Source: Pseudarthrobacter raffinosi
Lineage (GTDB): Bacteria > Actinomycetota > Actinomycetes > Actinomycetales > Micrococcaceae
Assembly: GCF_023913735.1 (NCBI RefSeq)
Contig: NZ_JAMXBH010000002.1
Location: forward strand, 186,001 to 250,000
Direction of reading: 5' to 3'
Length of the DNA stretch: 64,000 nucleotides
Made by a program: the position numbers and the translations under genes
Notes under the pieces: generated by a model
What the model was told of the DNA's origin: nothing
What the model saw: only the letters and a program-made list of their open reading frames with translations
Database searches by the model: none
Part shown: positions 1 to 8,299 of the stretch, piece after piece
How the letters are laid out: each line of letters opens with the position of its first letter
Numbering within the stretch: position 1 is the stretch's first letter

Positions 1-239
1 GGCTGCGGTGGAAAGGACACCACCTGCTCCCTCAGGTCCAGGAGCGGCAGGAGCCGGTCCACAAACGGGATCAGGATGGTGAGTCCCGGGTTAAGGGTCC
101 GCTGGTACTTGCCGAGCCGTTCAACGACGCCGGCCCTCGCCTGCGGGATAATCCGCACTGAGCGGACCAAGACAATGATCACGAACACGATCAGGACCAC
201 CAGCACAATGGCCAGGGCGGCTCCTCCTGCGTTATCCAT
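1..239 (-). CDS. SPFH/band 7 family membrane protein, N-terminal part (runs off the left edge)
   Basis: Only the first 79 residues are in the window. A hydrophobic segment at residues 7-26 is followed by VRIIPQARAGVVERLGKY, the typical opening of SPFH (stomatin/HflK-like) proteins, which scaffold membrane microdomains. The ATG at 239 follows AGGAG by four bases. The gene lies 32 nt downstream of an NfeD gene on the same strand; NfeD and SPFH proteins are classically encoded together and interact. The family call is secure from the N-terminus plus this context, but the C-terminus cannot be seen. Confidence 0.85.
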   Translation of the reverse strand, partial: MDNAGGAALAIVLVVLIVFVIIVLVRSVRIIPQARAGVVERLGKYQRTLNPGLTILIPFVDRLLPLLDLREQVVSFPPQ

Positions 240-271
240 ACGACTCCTATTCCCCAATTGTTAGGCTGTAC

Positions 272-736
272 TTAGGACTGAGTGGCCTGCTCCGGCTGGG
301 CGGAAACAACAGCCGTGGCCCCGTCGATGGCGGAGACCACTGCCTTCTGTCCGGCAGGCAGGACGCCGCCGGAGGACCGGGCGCTCCAGACATCGCCCCC
401 GATCTTGACGCGGCCGCCGGTGGAGCTGACTGCTTCCATCACCAGGGCCTGCTCGCCGATGAGCCGGTCAATGTTGGTGCGCTGGTCGGCGGGTCCCTTT
501 TTCAGGTGGCTTAGTGCCACCGGGCGGACAAAGGCGATCATCAGCAGTGAGACGACGCAGAACACCACAATCTGCAGCCACAGGTCAGCGCCGGCAAAAT
601 CTGCGACGAGCGCGGCAAGTGTTCCGCCGCCGAGCATGATGAAGAACAGGTCAAGGGTGATCATTTCGATCACTGCGAACGCGAGGAAGGCGGTGAGCCA
701 CAGGGCCCACCAGTTTTCGCCGAGCCATTCAAACAT
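272..736 (-). CDS. NfeD family protein (SPFH partner)
   Basis: A 154-residue protein with hydrophobic helices over about residues 9-75 and a C-terminal beta-rich domain from about residue 92 that fits the NfeD OB-fold (motif LIGEQALVMEAV, then a GG-rich strand region). I chose the ATG at 736, six codons inside the longest frame (754), because GGGGG lies five bases upstream of it and is itself part of the longer frame. NfeD proteins bind SPFH proteins at the membrane, and the next gene downstream is such a protein. No peptidase domain is present, so this is the short NfeD type. Confidence 0.85.
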   Translation of the reverse strand: MFEWLGENWWALWLTAFLAFAVIEMITLDLFFIMLGGGTLAALVADFAGADLWLQIVVFCVVSLLMIAFVRPVALSHLKKGPADQRTNIDRLIGEQALVMEAVSSTGGRVKIGGDVWSARSSGGVLPAGQKAVVSAIDGATAVVSAQPEQATQS

Positions 737-838
737 TCCGTCCCCCTTGACCATTCGGTAGCTGTCTATCTATCCTAGTCCGCCGGAAAGCAGGACGGCA
801 GGTTGCGTGAAGGGCAGCGGTTGAACGTGGCCACGTCG

Positions 839-1726
839 TTACGGTGCGGACGGTGCCGGACGGAAGACCGTGATCCGGAATCGTGCCTCCACCTGGGTCG
901 ACACCCCGCTGCTCCCGATTTTGGCGGCAATGGCCGTGCGGTCCAGGTGGTGCCCGGCCGGACCCATGAAGGCCAGGTCAGCCAGCTCGCTGGCCGTCAG
1001 CATCATCAGGATATCCAGGTCCCGGGTGGACTCGGCGGCGAAGTGCGGCGAGAGGGAATCTGCCAGCCGCGCGTCCTTGCCGTCCTCGATGGACAGCATC
1101 CCTGCCTGGGCGGCTACGGCGGCCAGGTGTCCGGCGCGCGGCGTCACCACCACCAGCCTTCCGCCGGGGCGGAGGACCCTGGCGAATTCGGCGGCGTTGC
1201 GGGGAGCGAAGATCACCGTGATGGCGTCGACGGCGGCGTCGGCCACCGGGAGCGGCTGCCACACATCGCAGGCAAGGCTGATTGCCTCGGGGTTGAGGCG
1301 CGCGGCGCGACGGAGCGCGAACTTGGAGATGTCGAGCGCGACGGCGGCGTAGCTGGCCGTGCGCCGCTGAACCTCATCCAGCACCACCCTGAGATAGTGG
1401 CCGGTCCCCGTACCCGAATCGAGGACCATGAATGGTTCGCCCGGGGTTATCCCGGGCACGACGGCGGCCGCGACGGCATCTGCCAGGGGGCGGTAATGCC
1501 CGCCGTCGAGGAAAGCGAACCGGGCCGCCACCATCTCTGCGGTGTCGGCTTCAAAGACTGTCCCCTTGCCCACCAGCAGGTTGAAATAGCCCTGCTTCGC
1601 CGCGTCGAAGCCGTGCCCGGATCCGCAGACCAAGGCCTTGTGGGCCGCGTCACCCGGCCCGACCCGGACATCCAGTGCGGCGCCGCACACGGGGCAGCGC
1701 AGCGGAGGGCGGGGGCTTGATGGCAT
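839..1726 (-). CDS. RlmA-like 23S rRNA (guanine-N1)-methyltransferase
   Basis: A 295-residue protein when started at 1726. It has an N-terminal zinc-binding knuckle (C11, C14, C34, H38), then GFDAAKQGYFNLL, then a Rossmann methyltransferase core with LDSGTGTGHYL as the SAM-binding motif. This architecture is that of RlmA/TlrB enzymes, which methylate N1 of a guanine in 23S rRNA helix 35; whether the target is G745 or G748 cannot be read. The longest frame begins at 1855 but would add about 40 low-complexity residues. A TAAGAT box ends seven bases before the ATG at 1726, which supports a leaderless start there. The S9 peptidase gene diverges. Confidence 0.82.
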   Translation of the reverse strand: MPSSPRPPLRCPVCGAALDVRVGPGDAAHKALVCGSGHGFDAAKQGYFNLLVGKGTVFEADTAEMVAARFAFLDGGHYRPLADAVAAAVVPGITPGEPFMVLDSGTGTGHYLRVVLDEVQRRTASYAAVALDISKFALRRAARLNPEAISLACDVWQPLPVADAAVDAITVIFAPRNAAEFARVLRPGGRLVVVTPRAGHLAAVAAQAGMLSIEDGKDARLADSLSPHFAAESTRDLDILMMLTASELADLAFMGPAGHHLDRTAIAAKIGSSGVSTQVEARFRITVFRPAPSAP

Positions 1727-1733
1727 ACGGACC

Positions 1734-1739
1734 ATCTTA
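1734..1739 (-). promoter_or_regulatory. -10 box for a leaderless rRNA methyltransferase transcript
   Basis: TAAGAT followed by seven bases and then the ATG at 1726, so transcription is expected to begin at or next to the start codon. No clear -35 is visible. Confidence 0.5.
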
Positions 1740-1813
1740 GGGCGGGGAGCGGGCCGGCGCGGAGCCCGCGCGAGTGGTCCGGCCGCATGTTCGCGTGGGG
1801 GAAAGCCGCACGT

Positions 1814-1819
1814 TAGGCT
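1814..1819 (+). promoter_or_regulatory. -10 box for a leaderless S9 peptidase transcript
   Basis: TAGGCT is separated by seven bases from the GTG at 1827; no Shine-Dalgarno sequence lies between them. Confidence 0.5.
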
Positions 1820-1826
1820 CACGTGG

Positions 1827-3824
1827 GTGAAGCCAGAACACCTCCCGCTGCTCAATTCCGTCTCCGCGCCGGCCGTTCACCCGGACGGCAGCCGCGCTGT
1901 TGTGTCGGTGACCAGGCCGGATTTCACTGCTGACTCCTACGTGGGCCAGCTGTGGAACATCCCGTTGAACCAGGAGCAGCCGCCGCGACGAATAACCAGG
2001 GGCTTCCGGGACACCGGCCCTGCCTTCTCTCCTGATGGACTGGTCCTCGCCTTCCTCCGGACGGGCGGACCGTCGTCGAAAGCGCAGCTCGTCGTGGTTG
2101 AGGCCGGCGGCGGTGAACCCCAGGTCATTACCGACAGGCTGCTCGGAGTGGAATCCTTCGCCTGGTCTCCTGATTCGCACCGGATAGTTTTCAGCTCCCG
2201 CGAGCCCGAGACCGGACGGTACGGCAGCAGCGAAGCCATCACCGCGGAGGCGGAGGCCCCACGGCTGATCTCCTCCTACCAGTACAGGCTGAACAGCGTT
2301 GGCTACACGCGCGACAAGCCGCAGCAGCTGTTCATCGTGGACGTCCCGGAACTCGGCGGCGAACCGCTGGCGCCGCCTGCGGCTCCGTCGCTGCCGGAAG
2401 CCCGGCAGCTGACGTCGCTCGCCACGGACGCCAGCTCCGGATTTTTCAGTGCAGACGGATCAGCCGTCTACTTTGTGGCAGCACCGCCGGAGAACGACGA
2501 CGACTTGGCCACCTTGATCTACAGGGTGCCGGTCTCCGGCGGCGACCCCCTCCCGGTGGATAAGGGAGTAGCCGCACCTCAAACCGTCTCGGAAGTCCGG
2601 CAGTCCCGGGACGGCAAATGGCTGTTCTACATTGCCCGGGACCTGGGCGGCTCGGGCCGGGACTTCGTGGCACGGAACGCCGTGCTGTACTGCGTAGCGG
2701 CCGACGGCGGCATGCCGATTGCGCTGACCGACCCAGAGTTGATGGACGTTGCGGCGCCGGGTGCCCGGATTGAGCTCCGCGGCCCGGACCACGCCCTGGT
2801 CCTGAACAACGCGCAAGGCTCGGTTGAGCTCCTTGAGCTGGGGGCGGCGGGCGGGCATGCCCTGCTGGTGCACGGCGACAAGGTGGTGACGGGCGCTGCC
2901 TGGGCGGGTGGTTCGCTGCTCGTCGTATTCAGCGATCCGTCTACTCACGGGGACCTCGGAGTGCTCGACGACGGGCAGCTGCGGCTGCTGACAGACTTTT
3001 CGGCCGTTCTGCGGACACAGACGGACATTGTGGTTCCACAGGAGCTGACGTTTGAGGCGCCCGATGGCTATCCCGTCCATGGCTGGCTCGTCAGGCCTGC
3101 GGGCAAGGGTCCGCACCCGGTCCTGCTGAACATCCATGGCGGGCCGTTTGCCCAGTTCACCGTTGCCCTGTTCGACGAAGCCCAGGTGTACGCGGCTGCG
3201 GGCTATGCCGTGCTGATGTGCAATCCGCGCGGCTCCGCCGGCTACGGCCGGGAGCACGGGCTGGCCATCAAGGGCCGCCTTGGCACCGACGACATGGAGG
3301 ATGTCCTCGCGTTCCTGGACGGGGCGCTGGCCAAATTTCCGGCGCTGGACGCGGGCCGGCTGGGCATCATGGGCGGCTCGTACGGCGGATACCTGACCGC
3401 CTCGACCATCGCGCACCACCACAGGTTCCAGGGTGCCATTGTGGAGCGCGGATTCCTGGACCCGGTCAGTTTCGAGGGCTCGGCCGACATTGGCTGGTAC
3501 TTCGGCAACGAGTATCTCGGCAGCTCAACGGTGGAGCTCGCCGCGCAAAGCCCGTTCGAGCACGTGGGCAACGTGCAGACCCCGACGCTGGTCATCCACA
3601 GCGAAAACGATCTCAGGTGTCCGCTGGAGCAGGGCCAGCGGTATTTCACGGCCCTGAAGCGGCGGGGTGTGGAAGCCCAGCTGCTGGTGTTCCCGGGCGA
3701 GGACCATGAACTTTCCCGGTCAGGCAGGCCGCAGCACCGGCGTCAGAGATTCGAGCACATCCTGCGCTGGTGGGCCCGGTTCCTCCCGACCGACGCAAAT
3801 CCGGCAGACGCACCGCCGGAGTGA
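1827..3824 (+). CDS. S9 family serine peptidase (prolyl oligopeptidase/acylaminoacyl peptidase type)
   Basis: A 665-residue protein. The N-terminal two thirds is a WD40-like propeller with repeated SPDG/SPDS strands, and the C-terminal third is an alpha/beta hydrolase. The nucleophile is Ser518 in GGSYGG; Asp595 (HSENDLR) and His627 (GEDHE) complete the expected triad. The family cleaves short peptides, often after proline or from acylated N-termini; no signal peptide is seen, so it is probably cytoplasmic. The GTG at 1827 was chosen because the protein family starts at KPEHLPLL and a -10 box sits seven bases before it. It converges on def, 20 bp away. Confidence 0.88.
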   Translation: MKPEHLPLLNSVSAPAVHPDGSRAVVSVTRPDFTADSYVGQLWNIPLNQEQPPRRITRGFRDTGPAFSPDGLVLAFLRTGGPSSKAQLVVVEAGGGEPQVITDRLLGVESFAWSPDSHRIVFSSREPETGRYGSSEAITAEAEAPRLISSYQYRLNSVGYTRDKPQQLFIVDVPELGGEPLAPPAAPSLPEARQLTSLATDASSGFFSADGSAVYFVAAPPENDDDLATLIYRVPVSGGDPLPVDKGVAAPQTVSEVRQSRDGKWLFYIARDLGGSGRDFVARNAVLYCVAADGGMPIALTDPELMDVAAPGARIELRGPDHALVLNNAQGSVELLELGAAGGHALLVHGDKVVTGAAWAGGSLLVVFSDPSTHGDLGVLDDGQLRLLTDFSAVLRTQTDIVVPQELTFEAPDGYPVHGWLVRPAGKGPHPVLLNIHGGPFAQFTVALFDEAQVYAAAGYAVLMCNPRGSAGYGREHGLAIKGRLGTDDMEDVLAFLDGALAKFPALDAGRLGIMGGSYGGYLTASTIAHHHRFQGAIVERGFLDPVSFEGSADIGWYFGNEYLGSSTVELAAQSPFEHVGNVQTPTLVIHSENDLRCPLEQGQRYFTALKRRGVEAQLLVFPGEDHELSRSGRPQHRRQRFEHILRWWARFLPTDANPADAPPE

Positions 3825-3844
3825 CGCGGAGGCGTGCAGGCGCG

Positions 3845-4510
3845 TCAGGGGTTCTCGGGCAGGAATCCCAGGGCCGCACGGGCCTTTCCGATCCCCGGCT
3901 CGGCCCAGTTGGCGGCGTACTCGGCGTTGGAGCTCAAGGACCTCAACTCGGCGCGGTCAACGTAGAGGGTGCCATGGAGGTGATCGGTTTCGTGCTGCAC
4001 AATTCTCGCCTGCCAGCCCTCGAATTCCCGTTCCGACGCCAGGCCTCCGGGGGTATCGAACCGGAGCAGCACCCGCTCTGGCCGTACTACCACTGCCTGC
4101 AGGCCGGTCAGTGAGAGGCACCCCTCGAAGAACGCGGCGCTTTCCGTTCCGACGGCCGTGTAGTGCGGGTTGATGATGGTGAGGAACTCCAGCGGGCTGC
4201 GGTGCCGCAGTGCAGCGGCCTCGGGGTCGACGTCGTACTGGTCCTCAAGGACTGCCAGCTGCAGCGGGATTCCGAGTTGCGGGGCGGCCAACCCCACACC
4301 AGGGGCTTCGTGCATCACGTCGCGCATGAGGGCAATCAACTGGTCCAGCTCGGCGGCGCTGATCTGGCCGTCGAAGGACGCGGCCCGCTGGCGGAGTACG
4401 GGATTCCCGGCCTGGACGATGGGCGGCAGCGATCCCGCAGACAGGATTTCCTGCACCCGTTCCCTCAGGTGCGCAGGAGTGAATGAAGTAGTCGGTGATA
4501 CAGGGGTCAT
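3845..4510 (-). CDS. def: peptide deformylase
   Basis: Removes the formyl group from the initiator methionine of new proteins. All three metal-site motifs are present: GVGLAAPQ (71-78), EGCLS with Cys131, and HETDH with His173 and His177. At 221 residues it is longer than many deformylases (about 170-190), because of about 30 extra N-terminal residues of low conservation. The ATG at 4510 is preceded by TAGGCT six bases upstream, so it looks leaderless; this also supports the long N-terminus. The SnoaL-like gene diverges from it. Confidence 0.93.
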   Translation of the reverse strand: MTPVSPTTSFTPAHLRERVQEILSAGSLPPIVQAGNPVLRQRAASFDGQISAAELDQLIALMRDVMHEAPGVGLAAPQLGIPLQLAVLEDQYDVDPEAAALRHRSPLEFLTIINPHYTAVGTESAAFFEGCLSLTGLQAVVVRPERVLLRFDTPGGLASEREFEGWQARIVQHETDHLHGTLYVDRAELRSLSSNAEYAANWAEPGIGKARAALGFLPENP

Positions 4511-4516
4511 GCGGAA

Positions 4517-4522
4517 AGCCTA
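4517..4522 (-). promoter_or_regulatory. -10 box for leaderless def
   Basis: TAGGCT ends six bases before the def ATG at 4510. Confidence 0.5.
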
Positions 4523-4556
4523 GCGGCGGACGCCGCAGGGCGTCGGCCGCGTCGGC

Positions 4557-4562
4557 TAATGT
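4557..4562 (+). promoter_or_regulatory. -10 box for a leaderless SnoaL-like gene
   Basis: TAATGT followed by seven bases and the ATG at 4570; back to back with the def promoter. Confidence 0.5.
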
Positions 4563-4569
4563 CGATGCC

Positions 4570-4989
4570 ATGGCTGAACTGATTGCGTCCGAACCCAACG
4601 CACTGGAACTTGTCCTGGACTTTATCCGGACCCTGGAAGCCGGCGGTGACGGCGGGGCCATCGGCCGTTTCCTCGCTGCGGACATCGTGTTGGTCGAGGC
4701 GCCGCATCTGCTCGCGGCTGAAGGCTCCACGCGGACGCGGGACCAGGCGATGGCTGGCCTCGATCAAAGCGGCGAAGTAGTGGCGGACCAGAAGTTCGGG
4801 ATCCGCCGCACTACCTGCGAAGGCGGTCGGGTTGTGGTGGAGGCCGACTGGTCGGCGCGGACGCTGATGGACCTGCGGTACTGGGATGCCGGGGAGACCA
4901 TCCGCGCCCGGACGTCGTCGGTGTTTGAAGTCCGGGACGGCCTGATAATCAGCCAGGACAGTTACGACTGCTACTTCGTGAATTCCTGA
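4570..4989 (+). CDS. SnoaL/NTF2-like fold protein
   Basis: A 139-residue protein with the NTF2-like pattern: an N-terminal helix pair (ELVLDFIRTLEAGG), then strands ending in a segment like FEVRDGLIISQDSYD. SnoaL-like proteins form a cone-shaped pocket and act as isomerases, hydrolases or ligand binders; no specific activity can be read here. A longer reading frame begins at 4495 inside the def promoter, but the ATG at 4570 fits the -10 box seven bases upstream. Confidence 0.7.
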   Translation: MAELIASEPNALELVLDFIRTLEAGGDGGAIGRFLAADIVLVEAPHLLAAEGSTRTRDQAMAGLDQSGEVVADQKFGIRRTTCEGGRVVVEADWSARTLMDLRYWDAGETIRARTSSVFEVRDGLIISQDSYDCYFVNS

Positions 4990-5002
4990 CCCGGTGCGGG
5001 GG

Positions 5003-6145
5003 TTACTGCATGGTGAACCGGCGGGCCACCAGCCTGTTGGCCGCCGGAATGCCGGACACCGCGCTGACTGCGTGGTTCCTCAACGCCAGGAGCGGCCGCC
5101 CCAACGGGCGCCCCAGCGTCATATTCACTTCGGACTGCCATCGCGCTACCGAGGCGGCCTTGCGACGCCGGGCGGAATAGGCGTGCAGGCGCTGGCCAAC
5201 CGGTTTCCCCGCCAGGGCATCACAGATGATCGGCGCGAGTTCCGCCGCGTCCAGCCAGCCAAGGTTCATGCCCTGGCCGCCGATGGGGCTTATTTCATGG
5301 GCAGCATCACCGATCAGGACGGCCCGCCCCGAGACTGATCGGCACGCCACCGTGGAGCGCGGGCTGAAGCTACTGAGCATGGTGTTGGTGGCCGGGTCCG
5401 GCCGGATCCCCGTGCGGTGGTGGACCATCCGTGCGAGTTCGACGGCGTCCGGGACCGGTTCGGGCCGGGGAACCCTCACTACCCAGCGGCGGAGTCCGCC
5501 CGGCAGCGGAAAGGATTCCACTATCCCTTCGGCTTCGAGGTACAGGACGGCTTCGTTCAGGTTTTTGCCGGTACCTTCGAAATCACCCATCACATAATGG
5601 TCGGGATAGGTTCGGGACGTGGCCGGGATGCCCAGCAGGCTGCGCATCAGGGACCGCGAGCCGTCGGCGGCGACCACAAGGCGTGAGGTGATCCGGGTGC
5701 CGGCACCGCCTGTCTTGGTGGCGGCAGCACGGACGGTGACCAGTCCGCCGTCGTCCGCTATTCCCGTCACCCTGGCGCCCCTGACGAGCGCCGCACCGTC
5801 GAGTTCGTGTACACGCTGCTCCAGCAGGGATTCCGTTGTGACCTGGGCGAGCGACAGGACAAACGGGAAGCGCTCCGAGACCGACGCGAAAGACATTGAC
5901 CCTACGGTCTTAGCGCCGCTGACTGCAATGCCGCCGCGGATCTGCACGCCGGCATCAACCATGGCGCTGGCCACCGCTGCCCTGTCCAGCGCCGCGAGGG
6001 CCGGGGGATGGATGCCGATGGCCCGCGAGTGTTGTTCCCGGTGGAGACGCTGTTCAAGGACCTGGACCGCGACGCCTTCCTGAAGCAGCAGGGCGGCGAG
6101 ATACAGACCCACGGGTCCGCCGCCGACGATCACCACGTCAGCCAT
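5003..6145 (-). CDS. FAD-dependent monooxygenase (PHBH/UbiH-like)
   Basis: A 380-residue flavoprotein with the dinucleotide motif GGGPVG at 8-13, a mid-protein AADGSRS segment (the GD/DG region of aromatic hydroxylases) and a late GDAAHEISPIGGQGMNLG motif that binds the FAD ribityl chain. These enzymes hydroxylate or epoxidise aromatic or isoprenoid substrates with NAD(P)H and oxygen. The start overlaps the end of the methyltransferase gene by 8 bp, and both follow a type III polyketide synthase, so it probably oxidises a polyketide made by that enzyme; the product is unknown. Confidence 0.85.
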   Translation of the reverse strand: MADVVIVGGGPVGLYLAALLLQEGVAVQVLEQRLHREQHSRAIGIHPPALAALDRAAVASAMVDAGVQIRGGIAVSGAKTVGSMSFASVSERFPFVLSLAQVTTESLLEQRVHELDGAALVRGARVTGIADDGGLVTVRAAATKTGGAGTRITSRLVVAADGSRSLMRSLLGIPATSRTYPDHYVMGDFEGTGKNLNEAVLYLEAEGIVESFPLPGGLRRWVVRVPRPEPVPDAVELARMVHHRTGIRPDPATNTMLSSFSPRSTVACRSVSGRAVLIGDAAHEISPIGGQGMNLGWLDAAELAPIICDALAGKPVGQRLHAYSARRRKAASVARWQSEVNMTLGRPLGRPLLALRNHAVSAVSGIPAANRLVARRFTMQ

Positions 6146-6839
6146 CGGGATGGTCCGGACCGTGCATGAGGACCTGATGGAAAGGGGAATGGCGCGCCAC
6201 CTGCCAGCCGGGGGGAGCGGCGGCGGTGAGTTCCGCCGGGGTGTAGCTGCGCCTGATCGAGGTCAGGCCGTCCGCTCGGATGAACGAGTCGCGGAAGGGG
6301 AGGGCGGCCAGGGAGAAAAGTGCGTAGGCTGCGATGTTCCGGCGGAGGTCGTTGTGCAGGGAAATCCGGCGCCCCAGGGCTTGCGAATCTGCCAGGAGCT
6401 GAGCCAGGTCCGCTGGTTGGAGGTGGTGGATGACGTGGTTCGAGATGACGACGTCGAACCGGCGGCCTTCGCGGACCATGTCGGCACTGTCCGCCTGGCG
6501 GAACCGGACTGAGACGTGGTGGGGGCGGCGTAACGAGTAGCTGTATGCCCTGGCGTCCGGGTCAATGCCGGTGACCTCGAGCAGCAGTTTGTCCCGGGCG
6601 GACCAGAGGGCGAGCTGGCGTGCCAGGTCCCCGCCGCCGCATCCTATGTCGAGGAGCGTGGTTTCAGTGTCGTGGGAGAGGAGAGGGCGAAGCTCGCGGC
6701 GGTACAGCTGCCGCCAGCCGGAGAAGAGCCGGTTCACCAGTCCGAATTGCCGGTACGTGAGCTCGAGTTTGGTGGGATCACAGTCCGGCAGATCCATCAT
6801 TTCCACTGCGTCGGCAGCCCTTTGCCGCATCAGGGACAC
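6138..6839 (-). CDS. class I SAM-dependent methyltransferase
   Basis: A 233-residue Rossmann methyltransferase with motif I LLDIGCGGG (62-70), an acidic motif II (TGIDPDAR) and SNHVIHHL in the post-I region. It starts 3 bp after the stop of the type III polyketide synthase and overlaps the monooxygenase gene by 8 bp, so the three are almost certainly one operon. In comparable clusters such enzymes O- or C-methylate the polyketide core; the substrate here is inferred from context only. Confidence 0.83.
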   Translation of the reverse strand: MSLMRQRAADAVEMMDLPDCDPTKLELTYRQFGLVNRLFSGWRQLYRRELRPLLSHDTETTLLDIGCGGGDLARQLALWSARDKLLLEVTGIDPDARAYSYSLRRPHHVSVRFRQADSADMVREGRRFDVVISNHVIHHLQPADLAQLLADSQALGRRISLHNDLRRNIAAYALFSLAALPFRDSFIRADGLTSIRRSYTPAELTAAAPPGWQVARHSPFHQVLMHGPDHPDG

Positions 6840-6842
6840 AGG

Positions 6843-8024
6843 TCAGACCAGTGACGAGGCCGCCTCTGGCTGCACCGCCCGATTCCCGGTGGCTGCCTGG
6901 CGGAGTTTCGTGAAGAGCCCGGTCTCCACCGTGAGTCCGGGGCCGAACGCCATGGAGCAGATGCGTTCCTCACCCTCCACCGGCGGCTGCTCCAGGATGT
7001 GCCTGAGGACAAACAGCACGGTGGCGCTGCTCATGTTGCCGTAGTCCCGCAACGTATCCCGTGCCGGAACGAGTTGCTCGTCGGTGAGTTCAAGGCGCGT
7101 CTGGACCTTGTCAAGGATGCTCCGGCCGCCGGGGTGGATGGCCCAATGGCGGATGTCCCGGTAGGGGAGTCCACGCAGCGAGGGATCCCTTGTCAGCAGC
7201 GGTGCCAGGGCGCCGATGATGTGATCGTCGATGATGTGGGGGACGTAGTTGCCCAGCACCATTTCGAAGCCATGGTCGCCGATGTTCCAGGCCATGGATT
7301 CCTCGCCCACCGGCGTAAGGACGGTTTCGAAGTGGTCCAGTTGCATCAGCGCAGGTGCGTCCGGATCGTTCCGGGCCGTAACGATGGCTGCCGCCGCGCC
7401 GTCGGCGAACAGCGCCGAACCCATGATGGTGTCGGGATCGTTCGAGGTCCGCACGTGCAGGGAGCACAGCTCGGCACAGACCACCAGGACAACGGCCTGC
7501 GGATCTGCTTCGCAGAACGACTTGGCGGCCCGCAGTGCTGGAAAGGCGGCATAGCAGCCCATGAATCCGAGGTGATAACGCTGGACGGCAGGGTCCAGCC
7601 CCAACGCACGGACGATCTTATAGTCAGGACCGGGGTTGAAGAATCCTGTGCAGGAGACGGTAATGACGTGGGTTATGTCAAGCAAGGACAGATCCGGGCA
7701 GGCGCCCACGGCAGCCCGGGCGGACTCGACGAAAAGTTTGGTGACCTCCCGTGCGAAGAACTCGTTGCGCACCTTGGTGGTGGGGTTCAGGAGCAGGCCC
7801 GTAGATGGATCAAAGAACTGCGGATCGTCCGAACGGAACGCCATGGTCATTTCTTCGACGGCGGTATGGCGCGTATCGATGGCGGCTGAATCGAAGCAGG
7901 TACTCACCAGCCGCGAGCCCAACCTGGTCAGGCCCGGCTGGGCTGCAAAAACGTCCCGGGCTTCGGTCTGGACCAGCACGGTGGGCGGAACAGCAGTTTC
8001 GAGTGAACGCACGTAGACCGTCAT
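6843..8024 (-). CDS. type III polyketide synthase (chalcone/stilbene synthase family)
   Basis: Condenses acyl-CoA starters with malonyl-CoA units on a single active site. Counting from an upstream GTG at 8045, the catalytic residues are Cys164 (GFMGCYAAF), His304 (WAIHPGG) and Asn337 (DYGNMSS), close to plant chalcone synthase numbering. I placed the start at the ATG at 8024 (393 residues), but GTG 8045 is possible: neither has a convincing Shine-Dalgarno sequence. It heads the methyltransferase-monooxygenase operon and follows a small putative secreted protein by under 30 bp. Bacterial clusters of this shape make alkylresorcinols, pyrones or related lipids. Confidence 0.9.
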   Translation of the reverse strand: MTVYVRSLETAVPPTVLVQTEARDVFAAQPGLTRLGSRLVSTCFDSAAIDTRHTAVEEMTMAFRSDDPQFFDPSTGLLLNPTTKVRNEFFAREVTKLFVESARAAVGACPDLSLLDITHVITVSCTGFFNPGPDYKIVRALGLDPAVQRYHLGFMGCYAAFPALRAAKSFCEADPQAVVLVVCAELCSLHVRTSNDPDTIMGSALFADGAAAAIVTARNDPDAPALMQLDHFETVLTPVGEESMAWNIGDHGFEMVLGNYVPHIIDDHIIGALAPLLTRDPSLRGLPYRDIRHWAIHPGGRSILDKVQTRLELTDEQLVPARDTLRDYGNMSSATVLFVLRHILEQPPVEGEERICSMAFGPGLTVETGLFTKLRQAATGNRAVQPEAASSLV

Positions 8025-8051
8025 TGGTTCATTCTTGGCGAGCACACGGGA

Positions 8052-8270
8052 TTAGACAATGGCCGGGCTGGCCGGGGAGCCGTTTCCTGTGCCGCCGGCC
8101 GGTGTTCCGGACACAAAAGCGGGGGCCGGCGAATTGTCCGCCAGCTTGTCGGGCTGGGTGCTGGAGCTGGCTTCGACGCCGGCGTTGGCCAGCCCCGATG
8201 ACTGAGCGGATGAGGTTGGTACGCCGGTTACGGCGCCATACGCCGAGGTGGCGAGTAGAACCGTGAGCAT
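8052..8270 (-). CDS. small Ala/Ser/Pro-rich putative secreted protein, N-terminus probably out of frame
   Basis: Seventy-two residues beginning MLTVLLATSAYGAV and continuing as a low-complexity Ser/Ala/Pro/Gly tail, ending just before the polyketide synthase gene. The ATG at 8270 has no ribosome site and begins in mid-signal-peptide. A second frame upstream (ATG at 8299, or GTG at 8353) supplies a basic start, MRRK, that would join to this hydrophobic core if the six-A run at 8286-8291 had one more A. So this is either a frameshifted gene, a sequencing error at a homopolymer, or a slippage site. No known family recognised. Confidence 0.4.
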   Translation of the reverse strand: MLTVLLATSAYGAVTGVPTSSAQSSGLANAGVEASSSTQPDKLADNSPAPAFVSGTPAGGTGNGSPASPAIV

Positions 8271-8299
8271 GCCGGCAGCAGCAGATTTTTTCTGCGCAT

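Noticed and set aside
2460..3422. 320-codon open frame antisense to the S9 peptidase
   Set aside because: Lies fully over a conserved gene with catalytic motifs on the other strand.
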